From NCBI RefSeq assembly GCF_020400585.1, contig NZ_JAINVF010000030.1:1-64000 (forward strand): a stretch of 64,000 bases of DNA, in the 5' to 3' direction. This document shows, piece after piece, positions 35,740 to 43,793 of this stretch (within the stretch, counting starts at the first letter, position 1; each line of letters starts with the position of its first letter). The stretch is from Streptomyces sp. NK08204. GTDB taxonomy: Bacteria > Actinomycetota > Actinomycetes > Streptomycetales > Streptomycetaceae. Under the pieces are notes generated by a model, which had not been told where the DNA came from, ran no database searches, and saw nothing but the letters and a program-made list of their open reading frames with translations. A program made the position numbers and the translations under genes.

Positions 35740-35769
35740 CTGTTCGAGATTTCGTCACACGTTCGAAAT
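35740..35769 (-). promoter_or_regulatory. Probable IclR-type operators in front of the dehydratase operon
   Basis: Two motif copies lie 17-46 bases upstream of the start codon at 35723. On the minus strand 35753-35740 reads GAAATCTCGAACAG, identical to the motif before the IclR gene (21403-21416) except at one base. The second, 35769-35761, gives ATTTCGAAC, the core of the same motif. Tandem sites overlapping a promoter fit repression by the IclR protein encoded at 21.4 kb. Confidence 0.6.
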
Positions 35770-35923
35770 GTTGGCGTGACAGTAAGGACGGTGCGGTGGG
35801 GGTGTCAATGGGGCGAACCGGTAACGGTTTCGGCAAGCCTTCCGGGAACTCTTTGCCCTCGCACGAAACATTCACAACGGCGCCTAGGAACGTCACCCGT
35901 GGGGAATCTAGTCTTCCGGCGTC

Positions 35924-36871
35924 ATGGACTACTGCCACCCGTGCCGCAGGCACCTCAACGGCGCCCTGGCCTGCCCGGGATGCGGCACGCCGGCACACGC
36001 CCTCGCCGCAGCGGCGGACGTACCCGCCGCCGCCGTGCGCGCGTACGCGGGTGCGGGTGCGGGCGAGGTGCCGGAGTACGGGAGTCACGCGTGGCACGAC
36101 GGACATGACGGTCACGACCACCACGACCACCATGACGGCCATGACGGCCATGACGGCCACGACGGCGACGGTGAACGCGGCGAATACGCCGAACACGCCG
36201 TTCCGCAGGATCCGCACAGTCCCGGGCCGGGGGCGGTCGAGCGCGGCGAGCCGGAGGGCGCGGAGGCGGAGCAGCAGCCGGATCCGGGGCGGCGCGCCGG
36301 TCCCGTGCCAGGGGGCCGGGCCGCCCGCCGGGGGCAGGGCGGCGCCGACGTCGGCCGGCGCGACCGCAAGGCCGCCGCGCACCGGCGCCGCCGTCGCCGA
36401 ACGATGCTGATCGCAGCGGGCCTGGTGCTGGCGGCGGGCGGCCTCGGCGTCGCCGAACTCGGCACGGACGCCCCCTTCTCCGGCAGCAAGCCGGCGACGT
36501 CCGGGCACACCTCGGCGGACGGCGGCGCGTCCTCCCCGGCCCCGGACGCCACCGCCGGCACGCTCGACGACACCCCCGGCGACGTGCCCGGCGCGGGCGC
36601 AGCGGCCTCCGCGGGCGCCTCGGCGTCCCCGTCCGCCACCGGATCCCCGACGGACAGCGCTTCTGCGTCCCCGTCCGCCACGGCGGCGCACCAGGCCGGT
36701 CAGTCGGCCACCACGGGCTCCAGCGGGGCCGGTGGGGCCACCACGGGGCCGACCGCGCAGCCGTCGGCCGGGCCGACGACCGCCCCGACCACGCAGTCCA
36801 CCACCTCCGCCCCGACGCCGACACCGTCACCCACGAAGACCTGCACCCGCTTCCTGTGGTGGTGCGCCTGA
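35924..36871 (+). CDS. SCO2400-family protein: zinc ribbon, His/Asp repeat, membrane segment
   Basis: The protein has 315 residues. The N-terminus MDYCHPCRRHLNGALACPGC has two CxxC pairs (a zinc ribbon). Residues ~56-80 are a His-Asp-Gly repeat (GHDGHDHHDHHDGHDGHDGH) likely to bind divalent metals. A very basic stretch (KAAAHRRRRRRT) precedes one transmembrane helix (MLIAAGLVLAAGGLGVAELG). The remainder is a Ser/Thr/Pro/Ala-rich extracellular stalk ending CTRFLWWCA. So the metal-binding head should be cytoplasmic and the stalk outside. The family is conserved in Streptomyces at this position, and its function is unknown. It is divergent from the aldonate dehydratase operon. Confidence 0.85.
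   Translation: MDYCHPCRRHLNGALACPGCGTPAHALAAAADVPAAAVRAYAGAGAGEVPEYGSHAWHDGHDGHDHHDHHDGHDGHDGHDGDGERGEYAEHAVPQDPHSPGPGAVERGEPEGAEAEQQPDPGRRAGPVPGGRAARRGQGGADVGRRDRKAAAHRRRRRRTMLIAAGLVLAAGGLGVAELGTDAPFSGSKPATSGHTSADGGASSPAPDATAGTLDDTPGDVPGAGAAASAGASASPSATGSPTDSASASPSATAAHQAGQSATTGSSGAGGATTGPTAQPSAGPTTAPTTQSTTSAPTPTPSPTKTCTRFLWWCA
36095..36170 (+). repeat. 9-bp repeats encoding His-Asp-Gly
   Basis: Imperfect tandem units of the type CATGACGGC/CACGACGGC encode HDG (with HDH variants) inside the SCO2400-family gene. The repeat keeps frame, so copy number can change without inactivating the gene. Confidence 0.85.
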
Positions 36872-37058
36872 AGGCCGGTGCCGGTCACTTCAGGGGTTCG
36901 ACCCATCGGCCATCCGGGGCACATGCGACACCAACCCGGCGTTCGGGCGGTTGAGCCGGAGGGATCCCCCTCGCCGTACCGATCCCGGGAACGTCCGCCA
37001 GCGGAAAGGGCGTTGCGCGTGGGGGAGCGCCGAGCAGCTGCACAGTCGAGGAGAGCGG

Positions 37059-38216
37059 ATGACACAGGTGAACACCGTCCAGGGCACGGTCGCCGAGGGA
37101 TTCGAGGCGGTGCGCGAGGAGTTCGCCGCCGTCGTCGCGGCCGAGCGGGACGATTACGAGGGCCAGTTGTGCGCCTATGTCCACGGCCACCGGGTCGTCG
37201 ACCTCTGGGCGGGGGACGGCGTGGACGGGGACGCGCTGTACGGCGTGTACTCGGCCACCAACGGTGCGGCACATCTGGTCGTGGCCTTGCTGGTGCAGGA
37301 CGGCACGCTGGACGTGGACCGGAAAGTCACCTACTACTGGCCGGAGTTCGGCGCCGAGGACAAGGGCGAGCTGACCTTGCGGGAGCTGCTCGCGCACCGG
37401 GCCGGACTGGTCGGCGCCGACACCGGGTTCACCTTGGCGGAGCTGGCCGACGACCGGGCCGTTGCCGAACGTCTCGCCGATCAGCGGCCGTTCTGGCGCC
37501 CGGGTACGGCCTTCGGCTGCCACGCGCTGGTCATCGGCGCGCTGACCGGCGAAGTCGTCCGCCGGGCGACGGGCCGGACGATCCAGGAGCTGTACGAGGA
37601 GAGAGTCCGCGCCCCCTACGGTCTGGACTTCCACCTGGGCCTGCCGGCCGCCCAGGAACCCCGTTTCCGCTCGGTGCGGCCGGCGTTGCCGACCCCCGAG
37701 CAGCAGGCCGTGCTCGACGCGATTCCGGCCGCCCCGAACTCCCTGGCCGCGATCGCCTTCAACCGGCACGGAGCGGAGCCGACCGACCTGGAGACACTGG
37801 CCAACGAGCGGCTGGTCCGCGCGCAGGGCCCGGCCTCGGTGGGCGGCGTCGGCTCGGCGCGCGGTCTCGCGGGCATGTACGCGGTGATGATCAGCGAGCG
37901 GGACGGCAAGGCGCCGCTGCTGAAGGAGGACACGGTCGCGGAGTTCGGCCAGTACCACTCCGTCGGATACGACCTGGTGGCCCGCGGCCACAAGTCGTAC
38001 GGGCTCGGCTTCCAGATCACCGCCGACACCTGGCACCCGTTCCTCGGCGCCGGCGCGATCGGCCACAGCGGTGTGAACGGCGTCCAGTCCTTCGCGGACC
38101 CGCGCAGCGGCGTCGCCTACGGCTACGTCCGCCGCCGCTTCGCCTTCCCGGGTGGCGCGGCCCCGGAGAACAACCGGCTGGCGGCGGCGGTGCAGACGGC
38201 GGCGCTCAACGCCTGA
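37059..38216 (+). CDS. Beta-lactamase-family serine hydrolase homologue lacking catalytic Lys and Tyr
   Basis: The protein has 385 residues, no signal peptide, and matches cytoplasmic EstB-like serine hydrolases in length and order: LVAYVHGHR-type N-terminus, SxxK region, YxN/YHA region, and the late HSGVNG. The SxxK motif is YSATN (Ser65, Asn68), and the normally conserved Tyr of GYHALVIGALTGEVVRR is Cys154 (FGCHALVIG). Family relatives as I recall them read SSTK and GYHA. Both substitutions are clear in the DNA (AAC and TGC codons). The fold and late HSG motif are preserved. The ATG at 37059 has GAGGAGAG upstream. It may be an inactive binding protein. Confidence 0.82.
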   Translation: MTQVNTVQGTVAEGFEAVREEFAAVVAAERDDYEGQLCAYVHGHRVVDLWAGDGVDGDALYGVYSATNGAAHLVVALLVQDGTLDVDRKVTYYWPEFGAEDKGELTLRELLAHRAGLVGADTGFTLAELADDRAVAERLADQRPFWRPGTAFGCHALVIGALTGEVVRRATGRTIQELYEERVRAPYGLDFHLGLPAAQEPRFRSVRPALPTPEQQAVLDAIPAAPNSLAAIAFNRHGAEPTDLETLANERLVRAQGPASVGGVGSARGLAGMYAVMISERDGKAPLLKEDTVAEFGQYHSVGYDLVARGHKSYGLGFQITADTWHPFLGAGAIGHSGVNGVQSFADPRSGVAYGYVRRRFAFPGGAAPENNRLAAAVQTAALNA

Positions 38217-38248
38217 CCCGTTCGAGAAGGCCGCGCCCCGCGTACGGA

Positions 38249-38279
38249 AGGCCGCACCCCGTGTCCAAGGGTGCGGCCT
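38249..38279. terminator. Bidirectional terminator between convergent genes
   Basis: A perfect 11-bp stem, AGGCCGCACCC with GGGTGCGGCCT, closes on a 9-base loop between the serine-hydrolase homologue (plus) and ohr (minus). Confidence 0.8.
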
Positions 38280-38301
38280 CCGTCGGGATCAACGGCCGGG
38301 C

Positions 38302-38721
38302 TCAGGCCAGCGTCACGGTGATGCCGCCCCGCGTCGCCCTCGAGTACGGGCACACCTGATGGGCCTTCTCGAGCAGCTCGCGTGCGGTGAGCGTGTCGGT
38401 GTTCGGGATGTTCGCGGAGATCTCCACGATGAGCCCGAAACCGTCGTCGTTCTTGCCGATGCCGACCTTCGCGGTGACGGTCGAGCCGGAGACGTCGACG
38501 CCCTCCTGCCGGGCGACGACGCCGAGCGCGCCCTGGAAGCAGGCGCTGTACCCGGCGGCGAACAGCTGCTCCGGGTTGGTGCCGGCGCCGCTGCCGCCCA
38601 GCTCCTGGGGCGGGTTGACGACGACGTCGAGCCTGCCGTCGTCGGTGGCGACCCGGCCGTCGCGGCCGTTCTCGGCGGTGGCGACGGCGGTGTACAGGAC
38701 CTCGGACTGCGTGATGGGCAT
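38302..38721 (-). CDS. ohr: Organic hydroperoxide resistance protein Ohr (OsmC family)
   Basis: This 139-residue Ohr-type peroxidase has the two active Cys in place: AAGYSACFQGALGVVARQEG and LLEKAHQVCPYSRATRGGIT. The partner Arg/Glu are expected in the N-terminal strand region. It reduces organic and fatty-acid hydroperoxides using lipoylated proteins. The first residues MPITQSEVLYTAVATAENGR and ATDDGRLDVVV are typical. The ATG at 38721 fits the family length. No ohrR gene is adjacent; the nearest MarR gene (39972) is beyond the divergent oxidoreductase. Confidence 0.92.
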   Translation of the reverse strand: MPITQSEVLYTAVATAENGRDGRVATDDGRLDVVVNPPQELGGSGAGTNPEQLFAAGYSACFQGALGVVARQEGVDVSGSTVTAKVGIGKNDDGFGLIVEISANIPNTDTLTARELLEKAHQVCPYSRATRGGITVTLA

Positions 38722-38827
38722 GCGGTGTCTTCCTCCTCGGTCCGCCGCGACTCGCGCCCACGATCGACGACGGAATTCGGAAAGAAGTTACCGCATGCCG
38801 GAAATCATGGGGAGCCTTACCGAAGCC

Positions 38828-39850
38828 TCACAGCTTGACGATCATCTTCCCGGTGTTGTCGCCGCGCAGGACCCCGAGAAACGCCTCCAGGTTGTTCTCG
38901 ATGCCCTCGACCACGGTCTCGCGGTACTTCAGCGCGCCCGAGGCGATCCAGGGGGCGACCTCCTGGACGAACTGCGGCTGGAGGTCGTAGTGGTCGCTGA
39001 CCAGCAAGCCCTCGATCCGGCCGCGGGTCTGGATCAGTCGGGCGAGGTTCTTCGGGCCGGGGGTGGGCTCGGTGTTGTTGTAGACGGAGATCATGCCGCA
39101 GATGGCGATCCGGCCGCCCTCGTTCAGCTCTCCGATCGCGGCCTCCAGGTGGTCCCCGCCGACGTTGTCGAAGTACACGTCGACACCGTCGGGCGCCGCC
39201 GCGCGCAGCTGCTCCGCCACCGGGCCGCTCTTGTAGTTGAAGGCGGCGTCGAAGCCGTACTCCTCCACCAGCAGCTTGACCTTCTCGTCGGACCCGGCCG
39301 AGCCGATGACCCGGGAGGCGCCCTTCAGCCGGGCGATCTGCCCGACCTGGCTGCCCACGGCACCCGCGGCACCGGACACGAACACGACGTCGCCCTCCTT
39401 GAGGGAGGCGGTGCGCAGCAGGCCGGCGTAGGCGGTCAGGCCGGTCATGCCGAGGACGCCGAGGTAGGCCGGCAGCGGTGCGACGCCGGGGTCCACCTTG
39501 ACGGCGTGCTGCGCGTCCACGACCGCGTACTCGCGCCAGCCGGAGAAGTGCAGAACGTGGTCGCCGACCTCGAGGCCCTCGGCGCGGGAGGCGACGACCT
39601 CGCCGACCGCACCGCCCTGCATGGCCTTGCCCAGCTCGAAGGGGGCGATGTACGACTTGGCCGCCGACATCCTGCCGCGCATGTACGGGTCCACGGAGAG
39701 ATACGTGTTCCGCACCAGTACCTGACCGTCCCCCGGGGTCGGCATCGGCGCCTCGACCAGGGCGAAGTCGTCAGGCTTCGGCCAGCCGACGGGGCGGCTC
39801 AGCAGGTGCCACTCGCGGCTGACGGCGGGGAGGGCGGGGGACTCGGGCAT
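38828..39850 (-). CDS. NADP-dependent medium-chain oxidoreductase (CurA/LTB4DH-like)
   Basis: This 340-residue zinc-free MDR enzyme reads LVRNTYLSVDPYMRGRMSAA, GKAMQGGAVGEVVAS, and has the cofactor motif VFVSGAAGAVGSQVGQIARL (AxxGxxG type), FDAAFNYKSG, YFDNVGGDHLEAAIGELN and ICGMISVYNNTEPTPGPKNL. This is the leukotriene B4 dehydrogenase/prostaglandin reductase-like group (YncB/CurA), which reduces the double bond of alpha,beta-unsaturated carbonyls with NADPH and protects from reactive electrophiles. It is divergent from a MarR gene, with a 30-bp interrupted palindrome in between, so MarR control is likely. Confidence 0.9.
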   Translation of the reverse strand: MPESPALPAVSREWHLLSRPVGWPKPDDFALVEAPMPTPGDGQVLVRNTYLSVDPYMRGRMSAAKSYIAPFELGKAMQGGAVGEVVASRAEGLEVGDHVLHFSGWREYAVVDAQHAVKVDPGVAPLPAYLGVLGMTGLTAYAGLLRTASLKEGDVVFVSGAAGAVGSQVGQIARLKGASRVIGSAGSDEKVKLLVEEYGFDAAFNYKSGPVAEQLRAAAPDGVDVYFDNVGGDHLEAAIGELNEGGRIAICGMISVYNNTEPTPGPKNLARLIQTRGRIEGLLVSDHYDLQPQFVQEVAPWIASGALKYRETVVEGIENNLEAFLGVLRGDNTGKMIVKL

Positions 39851-39912
39851 GGGTGCTTACCTGGCCTTCCTGGTGAGTACGTCAGTACTTCATTTTTCCA
39901 ATGATTCATGAC

Positions 39913-39942
39913 CTGAAATAACCCTGCCTCTGAATATTTCAG
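39913..39942. promoter_or_regulatory. Probable MarR operator between divergent genes
   Basis: Perfect 8-bp arms CTGAAATA (39913-39920) and TATTTCAG (39935-39942) flank a 14-base spacer in an AT-rich 121-base gap between the oxidoreductase and the MarR gene. TGAC-like extensions continue outside the arms on both sides. MarR proteins commonly bind such sites and repress both genes until an electrophile or phenolic ligand is present. Confidence 0.6.
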
Positions 39943-39971
39943 CTGTCAAGTAAATGCGGTATTCTCGGCGC

Positions 39972-40409
39972 ATGGCCACACCGCACAGCACCCGCCCGGA
40001 CGAACTGACCGTCGAGGTCGTCGAGCTGATCGCCGAGGTGGTCGCCCGCTACCACGCGGACTACGAGGAGGCCGCCGCCGGACACGCGCTGACCGGTGCC
40101 CAGGCCAAGCTGCTCAGCCTGCTCTCGCTCGACCCACTGCCCATGCGCAAGCTGGCGCAGAAGCTGAAGTGCGAGCCGTCCAACGTGACCGGGATCGTCG
40201 ACCGCCTGGAGTCCCGGGGCCTGGTGGAACGCCGTCCCGACCCCGCCGACCGCCGCGTGAAGCTGGCCGTCCCCACCGAAGAGGGCATGCGCACCGCCCG
40301 TGCCCTGCGCGAGGGCCTCCGCTTCGCCCGCGCCCCCCTGGCCGGCCTCTCCGAAGAGGAACGCCGCTCGCTGCGGGACCTGCTGCGCCGCATGGTCGAC
40401 GACGCCTGA
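39972..40409 (+). CDS. MarR-family transcriptional regulator
   Basis: The protein has 145 residues with the MarR winged HTH (LTGAQAKLLSLLSLDPLPMR, KLAQKLKCEPSNVTGIVDRL) and wing ESRGLVERRPDPADRRVKLA. The conserved Asp/Arg of the wing (DPADRR) are present. The ATG at 39972 is used; an earlier in-frame ATG gives six non-conserved residues. It is divergent from the unsaturated-carbonyl reductase gene and likely represses it. It has no Cys pair, so ligand sensing rather than thiol oxidation is more likely; one Cys (KLKCEPS) lies in the HTH. Confidence 0.9.
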   Translation: MATPHSTRPDELTVEVVELIAEVVARYHADYEEAAAGHALTGAQAKLLSLLSLDPLPMRKLAQKLKCEPSNVTGIVDRLESRGLVERRPDPADRRVKLAVPTEEGMRTARALREGLRFARAPLAGLSEEERRSLRDLLRRMVDDA

Positions 40410-40451
40410 CGCCGGGCCGGGCGGCACACTCCGCCAGGTAAAGTCTGCGCC

Positions 40452-41261
40452 ATGCGCGATCTCGGGGTGGGGTTCCGTCATCTCCTCAAGGGCCAGCACT
40501 GGATGGCCCGGCACAGGCGGCAGTACGGCCTCGCGCTGCTGCCCGGACTGATCGCGACGGTGCTCTACGCGGCGGCGCTGGTCGCGCTCGCCGTCTGGGG
40601 CGATGACGCGGTCGCCTGGGCGACGCCGTTCGCGGACCACTGGTCCAGCCCCTGGCAGGGCCTGTTCCGCGGTTTCCTCACGGCGGTCCTCTTCGCGCTC
40701 GGCCTCCTGCTGGCCGTCCTCACCTTCACCGCCGTCACCCTGCTGATAGGTCAGCCCTTCTACGAGAGCCTCTCGGAGAAGATCGACGCCGAAGCATCGC
40801 CCGACGGCACGGCGCCCAGCTCCGGCCTGCCGCTCCTGCGCGAGCTGTGGGTCTCGGCCCGCGACAGCCTGCGCGTCCTGGTCCGCGCCGCGCTCTGGGG
40901 CGTCCTCCTCTTCGCCCTCGGCTTCCTGCCCCTCGTCGGGCAGACCGTCGTCCCGGTGATCGGGTTCTTCGTCACCGGCTTCTTCCTCACCGAGGAACTC
41001 ACCTCCGTCGCCCTCCAGCGCCGCGGGATCGACCTGCGCGCCCGCCTCGCCCTGCTCCGCTCCCGCAAGACCCTGGCCTGGGGCTTCGGCACGCCCCTCG
41101 GCCTGGCCTTCCTGGTGCCCTTCGTCGCGGTGTTCCTGATGCCGGGTGCGGTCGCGGGCGCCACGCTGCTGGCCCGCGAGCTGCTGGGCGAGGAGAGCGC
41201 CGACGACGACAGCGCCGAGGACGACGACCAGGTCACCCCCGGAACGCGGCCTGCGCCATAG
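40452..41261 (+). CDS. EI24/CysZ-like membrane protein
   Basis: This 269-residue protein has about five hydrophobic segments: YGLALLPGLIATVLYAAALV, GFLTAVLFALGLLLAVLTFT, LWGVLLFALGFLPLVGQTVV, GFFVTGFFLTEEL and LGLAFLVPFVAVFLMPGAVA. The conserved GQPFYESLSEKID and LARELL segments identify the EI24-domain (CysZ-like) family. CysZ is a sulfate permease in proteobacteria; actinobacterial members are not assigned. The C-terminus is acidic (ESADDDSAEDDDQ). Its 3' end overlaps the convergent LysR gene by 29 bases. Confidence 0.85.
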   Translation: MRDLGVGFRHLLKGQHWMARHRRQYGLALLPGLIATVLYAAALVALAVWGDDAVAWATPFADHWSSPWQGLFRGFLTAVLFALGLLLAVLTFTAVTLLIGQPFYESLSEKIDAEASPDGTAPSSGLPLLRELWVSARDSLRVLVRAALWGVLLFALGFLPLVGQTVVPVIGFFVTGFFLTEELTSVALQRRGIDLRARLALLRSRKTLAWGFGTPLGLAFLVPFVAVFLMPGAVAGATLLARELLGEESADDDSAEDDDQVTPGTRPAP

Positions 41262-42198
41262 CGCACCCGAGCCGCGCCGCCTCCTCCCGCAGCACCGCCA
41301 GGAACGCCCGCACCGCCGGGGACACCGACCGCCCGCGTGCGGTCGCCGCGTACACCGTCCGCAGCGGTGCCTCCTCGTCCCGCAGCGCAAGCAGCACCAC
41401 GTCCGGGCGTACCGAGGAGGCGGCCAGTCCCGGCACCAGGGCGACTCCGAGCCCGGCGGCCACGTAACCCTGCTTGGCCGTCCACTCGCCGACCACATGT
41501 GCCACCCGCGGTCGGAAACCATGACGTACGGCCGCCTCCAGCAGGGTTCCCTCGGGGCGGTCGCTGCCGGAGATCCAGTCGGCGTCGGCGAGTTGGGCGA
41601 GCCGCACCCCGCCCGCGCGGGCCAGCGGATGACCGGCGGGGACGGCGACGTACAGGGGCTCGTCCAGCAGGTGGTGCAGATCGTGGGCGTTCGGTGCGGC
41701 CCGGCCCGTCGTGGAGACGACCGTCAGGTCCAGCCGGCCGGCGGTCAGCCGGTCCAGCAGATCGGCAGTGAGCCCTTCCTCGCGCTCCACCCGGACGGCC
41801 GGATGCCGGGCCCGCAGGGCGGCCAGGGCCTGCGGGACGAGCGCCGCGTCCGCGGTGGCGAACGCCCCGAACCGCAGCCGCTCGCTGGCCACCTCGCGCA
41901 GTGCCGCCAGCTCGCGCCCCGCACCGCGCAGCGACCGCGTGACCGCTTCCGCGTACGGAACCAGCGCCCGGCCCGCCTCCGTCAGCCGCACCCCGCGGGG
42001 CAGCCGGTCGAACAACGGACCGCCGCCCAGCGCCGACTCCAGTGACGCCACCTGCCGGGACACCGCCGACTGGGTCCAGCCCAGCGCCCGCGCCGCCACC
42101 GTGAACGACCCGGCGCGTGCGACCTCCAGGAACGCCCGCAGCCACACCGTGGACAACTCCGGTATGGCACAGGAACTTTCGTCATGCGGGATGCGCAT
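41233..42198 (-). CDS. LysR-family transcriptional regulator
   Basis: About 321 residues. The winged HTH is at ~18-77 (VWLRAFLEVARAGSFTVAAR, ALGWTQSAVSRQVASLESAL), the effector domain from ~100. The start is uncertain among ATGs at 42216, 42207 and 42198; the HTH begins downstream of all three. It is divergent from a RidA gene, with only ~58 bases between starts, so it probably controls that gene. The effector is unknown. Confidence 0.87.
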   Translation of the reverse strand: MRIPHDESSCAIPELSTVWLRAFLEVARAGSFTVAARALGWTQSAVSRQVASLESALGGGPLFDRLPRGVRLTEAGRALVPYAEAVTRSLRGAGRELAALREVASERLRFGAFATADAALVPQALAALRARHPAVRVEREEGLTADLLDRLTAGRLDLTVVSTTGRAAPNAHDLHHLLDEPLYVAVPAGHPLARAGGVRLAQLADADWISGSDRPEGTLLEAAVRHGFRPRVAHVVGEWTAKQGYVAAGLGVALVPGLAASSVRPDVVLLALRDEEAPLRTVYAATARGRSVSPAVRAFLAVLREEAARLGCAMAQAAFRG

Positions 42199-42256
42199 GG
42201 CAGCCATGCTAGACATTCGCTTGTCGCATCCGTCTGCCAGTTCTAGCGTCGACCGC

Positions 42257-42646
42257 ATGCAGATCACCATCGGCAATCCCGCCTCCGCTCCCCAGCCCCA
42301 CAACGACTTCTACTCGCAGGTCGCACGCGTCGAACACGCCGACGGCAGCGCCATGTTGTTCCTCTCCGGGCAGACCGCGGACGGTGCCACCCTGGCCGAG
42401 CAGACCCGCGGCATCTTCGAGAACATCGCCGCCCTGCTCAAAGCGCACGGCGCGACCCTCGCGGACGTCATCAACATCCGCACCTACCTCACCGACGTCA
42501 CGAAGATCGCTGAGTACGTCGCCGTACGACGCGAGTACCTCACCGGCACCCCGCCGACCAGCATGACCACCGAAGTACCCCGGCTGGTCCCGCCGGACTG
42601 CCAGGTGGAGATCGAGATCGTGGCGGCCGTGCCCGCTCGCCGGTGA
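42257..42646 (+). CDS. RidA-family (YjgF/YER057c) protein
   Basis: This 129-residue protein has the RidA core: LFLSGQTADGATLAEQTRGI, FENIAALLKAHGATLADVIN, IRTYLTDVTKIAEYVAVRRE, TPPTSMTTEVPRLVPPDCQV, EIEIVAAV. The active Arg is in NIRTYLTD, and the Glu in VEIEIVAAV. RidA proteins deaminate reactive enamine/imine intermediates, and subfamilies vary in ligand. The ATG at 42257 is the only sensible start. The gene is divergent from the LysR gene. Confidence 0.9.
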   Translation: MQITIGNPASAPQPHNDFYSQVARVEHADGSAMLFLSGQTADGATLAEQTRGIFENIAALLKAHGATLADVINIRTYLTDVTKIAEYVAVRREYLTGTPPTSMTTEVPRLVPPDCQVEIEIVAAVPARR

Positions 42647-42769
42647 GGCTCTGCCCCGGTCCGTGACCCGACCTTGTGCGGACCGGGGCCCACCGGCCCG
42701 GCCCGGGTATGGCAGACTCCCGCCCCGCGAACACCGGACGTACCGGGAACGGCACGGGGGAGAGACGGC

Positions 42770-43789
42770 ATGTATCCAGGACACCAGCAACAGCAGCCGG
42801 GGCCTTACGGCGGGCAGCCGTCACCAGGACCGTACAGTCCGTACGACCCGTACGGACAGCAGCCGTACCCCCCGCAGCAGCAGCCGTATCCGCCCCAGCA
42901 GGGGTACCAGCCCCCGCAGCAGCCGTATCCGCCCCAGCAGGGATATCAGCCCCCGCAGCAGCCGTATCCACCTCAGCAGGGATACCAGCCCCAGCAGGGA
43001 TACCAGCCCTACCCGCCACCCCAGGCGGGCGGCCACCCGCAGCCGTACCAGCCCCCGGCGCCCCAGCCGCCCGCGCCCGTCCAGCATGTCGGCGAGGGCG
43101 GGATGCGGCTGGACCCGAATCTCACGCCCGCCCAGCGCGAGCTGGTGCTGAAGATCCAGGCGAAGGCCAAGCCGATGGCCTACGGCTTCGTGCTCGGTAT
43201 CCCGCTCGCCTTCGGCGGTGCCCACTACGGCATCACCCACGCGCCCCTCGGCTTCGCGGCAGCCGCCGCAGGACTGGCCCTGGTGGTCTTCGGCGTGCTG
43301 TCCCTGACGCGGATGCAGGCCCTCAAGCAGCAGCTCCGGCTCATCACCCAGGATGCCTGGCGCTCCCCGGCCGCCCATCTGCCCGGCGCCCGCAAGGCGG
43401 CCACGCTGGCCGCCTACCTCAACGGCCTGCTCGTCCTGCTGTCCCTCGCGGCGACCGGCTACCTGCTCGACAAGGGCGCCGGGTGGGGCGCGTACGGCAA
43501 CTCCTTCGGCTTCGGCGGACTGATGCTGGCCGCGGCCCTGCCCTTCGGCATGGCCCTGGCCGCTGCGACCACCATCCCGCAGCTGCTCCGGGTGATCCCG
43601 GCCGGCGCGAAGGTCGGCCGCAGCCTGTACTCGATCATCTTCGTGCTGGCGACGACGGTGACCGGCGAGGGCATCAAGGGCGGCGCACCCGGTCCGGTCG
43701 TGGCCGGCGGCGCGACCCTGCTCGTCTGCGGCGGCGCGATGGCCCTGCTGGGCCGGGCGGCCAAGAGGATGCGCGGCGAGGCCGGCTAG
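42770..43789 (+). CDS. Membrane protein with Pro/Gln/Tyr-rich N-terminal repeats
   Basis: The protein has 339 residues. Residues 1-105 are low-complexity QPYPPQQGYQPPQ repeats typical of disordered cytoplasmic N-termini of actinobacterial membrane proteins. A short conserved stretch (GMRLDPNLTPAQRELVLKIQ) follows, then hydrophobic helices: YGFVLGIPLAFGGAHYG, APLGFAAAAAGLALVVFGVL, AAYLNGLLVLLSLAATGYLL, FGFGGLMLAAALPFGMALAA and GAPGPVVAGGATLLVCGGAM. The function is not recognised. The ATG at 42770 has GGGGGAGAG upstream. Confidence 0.8.
   Translation: MYPGHQQQQPGPYGGQPSPGPYSPYDPYGQQPYPPQQQPYPPQQGYQPPQQPYPPQQGYQPPQQPYPPQQGYQPQQGYQPYPPPQAGGHPQPYQPPAPQPPAPVQHVGEGGMRLDPNLTPAQRELVLKIQAKAKPMAYGFVLGIPLAFGGAHYGITHAPLGFAAAAAGLALVVFGVLSLTRMQALKQQLRLITQDAWRSPAAHLPGARKAATLAAYLNGLLVLLSLAATGYLLDKGAGWGAYGNSFGFGGLMLAAALPFGMALAAATTIPQLLRVIPAGAKVGRSLYSIIFVLATTVTGEGIKGGAPGPVVAGGATLLVCGGAMALLGRAAKRMRGEAG
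42881..42997 (+). repeat. Three 39-bp repeats encoding QPYPPQQGYQPPQ
   Basis: Copies begin at 42881, 42920 and 42959 (each opening CAGCCGTATC), with few differences between them. The near-identity of units at the DNA level suggests recent expansion. Length variation between strains is likely and in frame. Confidence 0.85.
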
Positions 43790-43793
43790 GGCC

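Noticed and set aside
35754-35774. A perfect full-length IclR palindrome near the second core
   Set aside because: Only one half (TTCGAA-centred) is convincing; arms do not extend symmetrically, so it is reported only as a core match.
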